This document shows, piece by piece, positions 57,132 to 64,000 of a DNA stretch of 64,000 nt. The notes below the pieces were generated by a model that did no database searches, had not been told where the DNA came from, and was given only the letters and a program-made list of their open reading frames with translations. Both the position numbers and the translations under genes were made by a program. Numbering within the stretch: position 1 is the first letter of the stretch; each line of letters starts with the position of its first letter. The stretch is from Prochlorococcus sp. AG-402-G22 (GTDB lineage Bacteria; Cyanobacteriota; Cyanobacteriia; PCC-6307; Cyanobiaceae), in assembly GCA_003217035.1 (NCBI GenBank), contig QCHV01000004.1:31069-95068 (forward strand), written 5' to 3'.

Positions 57132-58088
57132 TCAAGAATGAACCCAATCAACCCTTATAGACTTTCGACTATTTAAGTATCTATCTATAGCCATAGCGGA
57201 AATACAACCATCGGAAGCTGCTACTACTGCTTGCTTGAAAGGCGTATTCCGTATATCCCCGATAGCCCAAACACCTTCTGATGTTGTTGCCATAAAGTCA
57301 TCTACCACGACACCTCCATCGTCCTTTAGAGCAATTTGATCTCCTAGGAAATCAGTAATTGGCTTAGAACCACTCATATAAACAAATACACCTTCAACAC
57401 CTAATGATTGATTTTTTTCCTCCATACGATTCTTAATAGAAACACCTGTAACACCACCTTCATTCCCCTCTATTTGCATTAATCTTGTACGACTCCAATG
57501 TTTAACATTGGGCTGTTTAATTAAATCTTGGGCATGGAGGTCTTCCTCTTTTGGATCACTAGAAGTAATCCAATGAACAGTTGAGGCAAACTTGGTCAAT
57601 ACATTTGCTTCTTCAATAGCCTCTTTATTAATGCCAACAACAGCTACTTCCCTCCCTTTATAAAAAGCGCCATCACAGGTAGCGCAATAACTTACTCCCT
57701 TTCCTAAAAAATCAGATTCCCCTTTAAATGAAGCAGGTCTGCCCATAGCACCGCTTGCTAGAACTAAAGCTTTTGCTTTAAAGGTTCCTTCAGGCGTGTA
57801 AACAGTTTTCAAATCTCCAGTAACATCAACCCCAAAAACCTGCGCGCGACGATAATCAGTTCCATATTGAACTGCTTGATCTCTCATTAAAGTCAACAAA
57901 TCCTCACCACTAATATCTGAAGGAACTCCTGGATAATTTGCTATCTGATGTGTAATTGCCAAGGCACCTACATCGGGATTCTTATCTAAGATGACTGTCT
58001 TCAAATCAGCCCTTGAGGTATATAAAGCACAGGTACAACCTGCAGGGCCACCACCAACTATTACAACATCAGCTTCGATAGTTTCCAA
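57132..58088 (-). CDS. Thioredoxin-reductase-like flavoprotein lacking the NADPH motif
   Basis: The 318-residue protein has the FAD loop VIVGGGPAGCTCALYTSRA (11-29) and the redox CATC at 135-138 in SYCATCDGAFYKG, as in thioredoxin reductase. The second nucleotide loop, where NADPH-TrxR has GGGNSA, reads VVGINKEAIEEAN (151-163), and the HRRxxxR that binds the 2'-phosphate is missing (WITSSDPKEED). This pattern resembles pyridine-nucleotide-independent TrxR-like families (DDOR or ferredoxin-dependent FFTR). The start is TTG. Convergent with sbtB. Confidence 0.85.
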   Translation of the reverse strand: METIEADVVIVGGGPAGCTCALYTSRADLKTVILDKNPDVGALAITHQIANYPGVPSDISGEDLLTLMRDQAVQYGTDYRRAQVFGVDVTGDLKTVYTPEGTFKAKALVLASGAMGRPASFKGESDFLGKGVSYCATCDGAFYKGREVAVVGINKEAIEEANVLTKFASTVHWITSSDPKEEDLHAQDLIKQPNVKHWSRTRLMQIEGNEGGVTGVSIKNRMEEKNQSLGVEGVFVYMSGSKPITDFLGDQIALKDDGGVVVDDFMATTSEGVWAIGDIRNTPFKQAVVAASDGCISAMAIDRYLNSRKSIRVDWVHS

Positions 58089-58343
58089 AATGCTTTAACT
58101 CCAATAAGGGTGAGTAGAGGGTCAGTGAGAGATGATTTCTAATACTAGAAGAAATGTAAAGCCAATGAGCCTAAGATTGACTGGCTATTGGTTTTAAGAA
58201 AGGATCCATTCAATAATGATTATGGATGCAATTGTCAAAAGAAAGACTCCAATTAATAGAATTGGTAAAAAATGATAAGACCCAATGCAAGACTCTTGAA
58301 GGGAAAATGCAAAAGCTCACTTTCCAGCTTGAAATAAAAAACA

Positions 58344-58778
58344 ATGAATAAAAAAGGTAATTTAAGCAAAATTGCTCAATTCTGGGTCATTCCGTTACTT
58401 TGTGGGGCCTATATAAGTACAGGATATTCGATGACACAAAGGATATGGATTTCAATGAATCAAGGAGAACTCGAAACAAACAATGGGTCTCCAAACGTGA
58501 TTTTAAAAAAAAAACATCTCATCACATCAAAAACTTTAGAGCCGTCATTAAAAAAGACTAACAGAAGCATTCCTAAAGAATCTAGCCTTAAGGAATTAAA
58601 AGAGAGCACAGTATCAACAACACTTTCAAATGATCAAAAGACTGGGAATTCCTTAGAAGAAGCATTCGAAAAAACAACTGCAAATACAATTCAAAATGAT
58701 TTTGCTTCTATAGAAAGAGGTATTAAAAGAGAAGAGGAGGTCTTCAAAAAACTATTTGAATCACTTCCTGACCCATAA
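58344..58778 (+). CDS. Membrane-anchored hypothetical protein (144 residues)
   Basis: The product has one N-terminal membrane helix (about residues 12-30, FWVIPLLCGAYISTGYSM) and a long polar tail rich in K, S, T and E that looks disordered, with a final charged helix (RGIKREEEVFKKLFESLP). I recognise no family. It begins a rightward group with a 105-residue protein and an ABC1 kinase; 40 bp separate it from the next gene. Confidence 0.6.
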   Translation: MNKKGNLSKIAQFWVIPLLCGAYISTGYSMTQRIWISMNQGELETNNGSPNVILKKKHLITSKTLEPSLKKTNRSIPKESSLKELKESTVSTTLSNDQKTGNSLEEAFEKTTANTIQNDFASIERGIKREEEVFKKLFESLPDP

Positions 58779-58818
58779 TTATCAAGAATCTTATAAAGTT
58801 AGGTTGATGAATTAAATT

Positions 58819-59136
58819 ATGAGTTCATCCGAAAACCTACTAAAAGCAACCCTAAATCGTCTTTCAATACGCATAGGGAAGCAAATTTTCAATGCAGCCT
58901 CGGATATTGCTGAAATAGCTCAAGATGCTCCTGAGCGAATTAAAGATGAATGGGAAGTTTTAAAAGAAGAAATTGTCAATGAAGCACGGCGACTAGATCA
59001 AGAAGAGAATGAAACCAATAAAAGCCCTAGAAATGCCTCTGAGAAACAAGTTTCATCGGGCGAAGCAAGTTCCAGAATTCAACAAATTAGAAAAAAAATT
59101 TCAAACCTAACTATCGAAATAGAGGATAGAACTTGA
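58819..59136 (+). CDS. Conserved hypothetical protein coupled to the ABC1 kinase gene
   Basis: A 105-residue, highly charged helical protein, KATLNRLSIRIGKQIFNAASDIAEIAQDAPERIKDEWEVLKEEIVNEARRL, with a polar middle and a final helix with heptad features (RIQQIRKKISNLTIEIE). No cysteine or membrane segment. The ABC1 gene starts with TTG four bases before its stop, so translation is coupled; a partner role for the kinase is plausible but unproven. Confidence 0.65.
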   Translation: MSSSENLLKATLNRLSIRIGKQIFNAASDIAEIAQDAPERIKDEWEVLKEEIVNEARRLDQEENETNKSPRNASEKQVSSGEASSRIQQIRKKISNLTIEIEDRT

Positions 59137-60791
59137 AAGCTCTACAAAAAACTCTTCGTGCCATAAGTATTTGGCAATCAGTCATAACTCTGATTGTTTT
59201 TCTTTGGTGGGATAGCCAAACATGGCTTTATTTAGGAGGTTTCTCCATTGAGAAACAAAATGCAAGGCAAAAACGTAGAGCAAAATGGCTCACTCAAGAA
59301 CTACTTAAACTTGGTTCAGCTTTTATAAAGCTGGGACAATTACTTTCAGCTAGGCCTGACGTTTTACCAAAATCTTGGATCGTAGAATTAGCTTGTCTTC
59401 AAGATCAAGTTCCCCCATTTGGTTTTGAGAAAGCTCAGGAAATCTTAGAAAGAGAGCTTGGACCACGCTGCAAAGAAATCATTGATATTCAAGAAAAACC
59501 ACTTGGCGCAGCATCATTGGCTCAAGTTCATCGTGGATGCCTACGAAGTGGGCGACAAGTAGTTTTTAAAATTCAAAGGCCAGGTCTAGAAACATTTTTT
59601 CGTCTCGATCTTGATGTAATGCAAGGAATAGCTGCTTTGCTTCAAAAAAATAGATCCTGGAGTCAAGGTAGAGACTGGGTGGGAATGGCAAAAGAATGTC
59701 AACGAGTGTTACTCCGCGAATTGGATTTTCGAGTAGAAGCAGAATTTGCTGCGAGATTTCGACAACAATTTTTAGAGGATCCTAAAATTGAGATCCCAGG
59801 TGTTGTATGGGAGTTAACTACTAAGCGCGTCATATGTTTAGATTTTTTACCAGGCATCAAAATTAACGACCACGAATCATTAGCCCAACAAGGAATAAAT
59901 CCATCAAAAATTGCAGAGATAGGAGCTTCAAGCTATTTCAAGCAACTCATTGAGTTTGGCTTCTTTCATGCTGACCCTCACCCAGGGAACCTTGCTATTA
60001 GTGCAAATGGCTCTCTTATTTATTATGACTTTGGAATGATGGGAACTGTTTCAGAGCGCCTAAGAGAACGAATTGGTTCAATGGTTAAAGCAGCAGCAAT
60101 CAAAGATGCATCAGGTCTAGTAAAGGAACTACAACAAACTGGCTTACTTGCAAGAGATATAGATCTTGGTCCTGTTAGAAGATTAGTCAGAGTAATGCTG
60201 ACAGAAATGCTTACTCCTCCCTTCTCTCCAAATGTAATAGACAAGCTTTCTGGTGACCTTTATGAATTGGTTTATGGGAAGCCATTCAGACTCCCAGTTG
60301 AGTTAATTTTTGTTATTCGAGCATTATCAACATTTGAAGGGGTAGGAAGAACTCTCGATCCAAGCTTTAATTTAATTGCAATAGCGAGGCCATACCTCAT
60401 TTCACTCATGAGTTCAACAAATTCCAACCCCAATGACCTTATCAATGAGATTGGTCGCCAAGTAGGGGAATTAGGCAGCAAAGCAGTTGCACTACCAAAA
60501 CGTTTGGATGAGAGCTTGGAAAGACTTGAGCAAGGCGACTTGCAATTACAAATCAGATTGGGAGAATCTGACAGACAGCTACGCAGAATGATTAATGCTC
60601 AGCAATCAATGAGTCAGTCAATATTAATTGGTTGTCTTGGTATTTCTGCTGCTCTTTTAGGATCAAGTAAACAACCTATTTTTTCTCTTTTACCATTAAT
60701 AATTGCTTTACCTGTTTCAATGGGTTGGATGAAATTGCAATTCAAAATGAGTCGCGAGGAAAGGCTTGAAAAGATACAAGGCAAAAAATAA
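59133..60791 (+). CDS. ABC1/UbiB (AarF)-family atypical kinase
   Basis: The 552-residue protein shows AKWLTQELLKLGSAFIKLGQLLSARPDVLP (KxGQ motif), EKPLGAASLAQVHRGCL (alanine-rich nucleotide loop), VVFKIQRPG with the catalytic lysine, GFFHADPHPGNLAI and YYDFGMMG (metal aspartate), the hallmarks of ABC1 kinases. Two helices near the C-terminus (LIGCLGISAALL, LPLIIALPVSMGWM) may anchor it. Cyanobacterial and plastid ABC1K act on prenylquinone and stress responses. Overlaps the preceding gene by four bases. Confidence 0.92.
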   Translation: MKALQKTLRAISIWQSVITLIVFLWWDSQTWLYLGGFSIEKQNARQKRRAKWLTQELLKLGSAFIKLGQLLSARPDVLPKSWIVELACLQDQVPPFGFEKAQEILERELGPRCKEIIDIQEKPLGAASLAQVHRGCLRSGRQVVFKIQRPGLETFFRLDLDVMQGIAALLQKNRSWSQGRDWVGMAKECQRVLLRELDFRVEAEFAARFRQQFLEDPKIEIPGVVWELTTKRVICLDFLPGIKINDHESLAQQGINPSKIAEIGASSYFKQLIEFGFFHADPHPGNLAISANGSLIYYDFGMMGTVSERLRERIGSMVKAAAIKDASGLVKELQQTGLLARDIDLGPVRRLVRVMLTEMLTPPFSPNVIDKLSGDLYELVYGKPFRLPVELIFVIRALSTFEGVGRTLDPSFNLIAIARPYLISLMSSTNSNPNDLINEIGRQVGELGSKAVALPKRLDESLERLEQGDLQLQIRLGESDRQLRRMINAQQSMSQSILIGCLGISAALLGSSKQPIFSLLPLIIALPVSMGWMKLQFKMSREERLEKIQGKK

Positions 60792-60799
60792 ATCCTGAA

Positions 60800-62197
<1,398 letters not shown>

Positions 62198-62243
62198 TTA
62201 CCGAGCAAAATAAAGATAACTTATATAAAACATATCATCGATC

Positions 62244-62642
62244 ATGAGAATGCTCCATACGATGCTTCGAGTAGCAGATCTTGAACAATCACTTTGGTTC
62301 TACACCAAACTACTTGGGATGAAGCTTTTAAGAAAAAAAGACTATCCTTCTGGCCGATTTACACTTGCCTTTGTAGGCTATGGATTAGAAGAGAAAAATA
62401 CAGTGTTAGAACTTACTCATAATTGGGATATTGATAAATATGAGATAGGCAATGGTTATGGTCACATAGCATTAGGGGTAGAGAATATATTTGAAACTTG
62501 TGACTCCCTCAAGAAAAACGGCGGAAATGTCATTAGAGAGCCAGGTGCCATGAAGCATGGGAAAACAATAATTGCTTTCATTCAAGATCCAGATGGATAC
62601 AAAATAGAATTAATAGAAACCTCCTCAAGAGACGGCAGTTAA
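62244..62642 (+). CDS. gloA: Lactoylglutathione lyase (glyoxalase I)
   Basis: GloA turns methylglyoxal-glutathione hemithioacetal into lactoylglutathione. The 132-residue protein is the compact bacterial form: [33 protein letters not shown] with the metal His5, VLELTHNWD (Glu), YGHIALGV (His) and IELIET (Glu). This Ni/Co-type set is complete. It lies 39 bp before the clp-like gene on the same strand. Confidence 0.95.
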   Translation: MRMLHTMLRVADLEQSLWFYTKLLGMKLLRKKDYPSGRFTLAFVGYGLEEKNTVLELTHNWDIDKYEIGNGYGHIALGVENIFETCDSLKKNGGNVIREPGAMKHGKTIIAFIQDPDGYKIELIETSSRDGS

Positions 62643-62681
62643 GAAATCAAATCTTAATAACCACACCAGCAAGATTCAAAA

Positions 62682-63290
62682 ATGAAAAAAAGTCTTACTA
62701 GTAAACCAGAACTCTTTAGCGATTATGCATGGGAACTATTGTTAGAAAGCGAAAATGAGGCACGTAGATGGAGACATGAATATTTAGATGTAGAGCATTT
62801 ACTCCAAGTTCTTTTTACAGATCAAAATTACCGCCGTTTTATTGACCCTTTACCAATAAACCATTCCATAATTTTAGATTCACTTGAAGGCTTTCTTGCA
62901 AATCTACCCATTACAAATGTTGAGAACTTATTTATAGGCGAAGATCTTGAAGAATTATTAGATACTGCTGAAAACTTTCGGTCTAGCTGGGGGTCAAGAC
63001 TAATAGAAATTTCTCACATACTTATTGCTGTAGGAAGAGACAAGCGTATTGGTAAAGAACTTTTTTCGGAAGTAGGACTTCCTAGTGAACTGTTAGAAAG
63101 TGAATTAAGGCGCGTACCTAAAACAAATAATTTTAGGAAGAAGAAAAACGAAGAGAAAAAATCTACATATCAACCAATTCCTGATTCTTCCAACTCAGTA
63201 GGAAAAGCATTAGTTAAACGGGTCAATGAGAGAACTAGAATTAAAAATGAATCAAAAGAAGCTCAAGTCAATATTCCCTTCAAGATGTAA
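62682..63290 (+). CDS. ClpB-type Hsp100 ATPase, N-terminal part (frame ends early)
   Basis: The first 202 codons encode the Clp N-domain: [61 protein letters not shown], then a charged linker, and stop at TAA 63288-63290. The next bases in the -1 frame continue the family directly ([23 protein letters not shown]). So this is one gene split by a -1 shift rather than a separate N-domain protein. The shift must lie between 63251 and 63290 because the downstream frame has a TGA at 63248. Translated alone it would be a stand-alone N-domain. Confidence 0.75.
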   Translation: MKKSLTSKPELFSDYAWELLLESENEARRWRHEYLDVEHLLQVLFTDQNYRRFIDPLPINHSIILDSLEGFLANLPITNVENLFIGEDLEELLDTAENFRSSWGSRLIEISHILIAVGRDKRIGKELFSEVGLPSELLESELRRVPKTNNFRKKKNEEKKSTYQPIPDSSNSVGKALVKRVNERTRIKNESKEAQVNIPFKM

Positions 63291-64000
63291 ACCCTCTAGA
63301 AGAATTTGGCAGAGATTTAACTTATGCCGCCAAAAAAGGTGAATTAGACCCTGTAATAGGAAGAAATGAAGAAATCCAATTAGTGCTAAAAGTATTATCA
63401 CGGAGAGGGAAGAATAACCCAATATTAATTGGAGCACCAGGAGTAGGTAAAACTGCTATAGCAGAGCTATTAGCTCAAAGAATAATTACCAATGAAGTCC
63501 CAGACTCTCTTAAAGGATTAAAACTAATTTCTCTAGATATAGGAGCATTAATTGCAGGAACAAAATTCCGTGGGCAATTCGAAGAAAGGCTTAGGGCCGT
63601 CTTAGCAAGAGCTAGCAAACCAGAAGAAGGGGTGATTTTATTTATAGATGATTTACATACAGTTTTAAGTACTGATCGTTCCAGTGCAGATGCAGGAAGC
63701 TTATTAAAACCAGTTCTTGCAAGTGGTGAAATTAGATGTATTGGCGCAACGACACCCGAGAGTTTTCGGAAAGCTATAGAAAAAGATCAGGCTCTTAATC
63801 GTAGATTTCAACAGGTCCCTATTAAAGAACCTAATCTTGAATTAAGTGTAGATATTCTCAGAGGCATAAAGGATCGTTATGAGATACATCACGAGGTCAA
63901 AATCACTGACGAAGCATTAATAAGTGCAAGTCGACTGGCTGATAGATATATAAGTGATCGCTGTCTACCTGACAAAGCTATTGATCTTATTGATGAAGCA
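63278..64000 (+). CDS. ClpB-type Hsp100 ATPase, continuation in the -1 frame (runs off the right edge)
   Basis: From 63278 the frame is open to the window end: the linker [23 protein letters not shown], Walker [10 protein letters not shown] (63431 on), [19 protein letters not shown], Walker B with IDD at 63644-63652, then [26 protein letters not shown] with the arginine finger region, and [10 protein letters not shown] at the edge. It belongs to the ClpB disaggregase class by the ALNRRFQ and LKPVLASGE blocks. The Walker B acidic pair is Asp-Asp, not Asp-Glu. The second ATPase domain lies outside. Whether it is translated at all depends on the shift upstream. Confidence 0.75.

Overview
The window is chromosomal DNA from a marine picocyanobacterium, almost certainly Prochlorococcus. 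The evidence is low-GC, very compact coding with short gaps and frequent 1-20 bp overlaps; photosystem II genes (psbA, psbO, psbH, psbI, psbN); crtR; cp12; a bicA-like/sbtA/sbtB bicarbonate uptake cluster; ntcA; and many small proteins of cyanobacteria-only families (DUF3155, DUF3181, DUF3146, DUF3084, DUF3177, DUF565/Ycf20, DUF2301). The GC level is not extreme, which points to a low-light-adapted lineage such as the SS120/MIT9211 type rather than a high-light strain. That strain-level guess is inference.

Layout. 1-10.6 kb: end of a sensor histidine kinase, DUF3155 protein, esterase, purH, DoxX protein, ispH, the ammonium transporter amt with a perfect NtcA box, sfsA, murJ and three small cyanobacterial proteins. 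10.6-21 kb: tRNA-Arg, glyA-cinA, leuC-leuD, an LptD-like outer-membrane protein, psbI, psbN/psbH, tatA, pth, a YqgF-like nuclease and a DUF3084 protein. 21-31 kb: ntcA, a CobO-like protein with a degenerate P-loop, dcd, thyX, a TxlA-type thioredoxin, glmM, trmB, ileS and tRNA-Leu. 31-42 kb: crtR, gatC, a creatininase-family protein, a 3-methyladenine glycosylase with no obvious start, pyrB, coaBC, psbO, sat, ftsH. 42-54 kb: aroC, psbA, aspartoacylase-like gene, glutathione-transferase-like gene, cp12, obgE, mutS2, hemB, a DnaJ-type cochaperone. 54-64 kb: bicA-like/sbtA/sbtB, a thioredoxin-reductase-like flavoprotein lacking an NADPH motif, two small unknown genes plus an ABC1 kinase, eno, gloA, and a ClpB-type ATPase split by a frameshift that runs off the window.

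How the genes fit together. Photosynthesis (D1, PsbO, PsbH, PsbI, PsbN, the FtsH family implicated in D1 turnover, CrtR carotenoid hydroxylase, HemB for tetrapyrroles), carbon supply (BicA-like, SbtA/SbtB, CP12) and nitrogen control (NtcA, Amt) are interleaved with housekeeping genes. I see no insertion sequence, prophage, CRISPR array or integrase. This is core genome. The points most worth following up are the broken clp gene, the pyridine-nucleotide-site-deficient TrxR-like protein, the structured psbO leader, the glycosylase start, two candidate NtcA sites, and two short hydrophobic reading frames without ordinary start codons.
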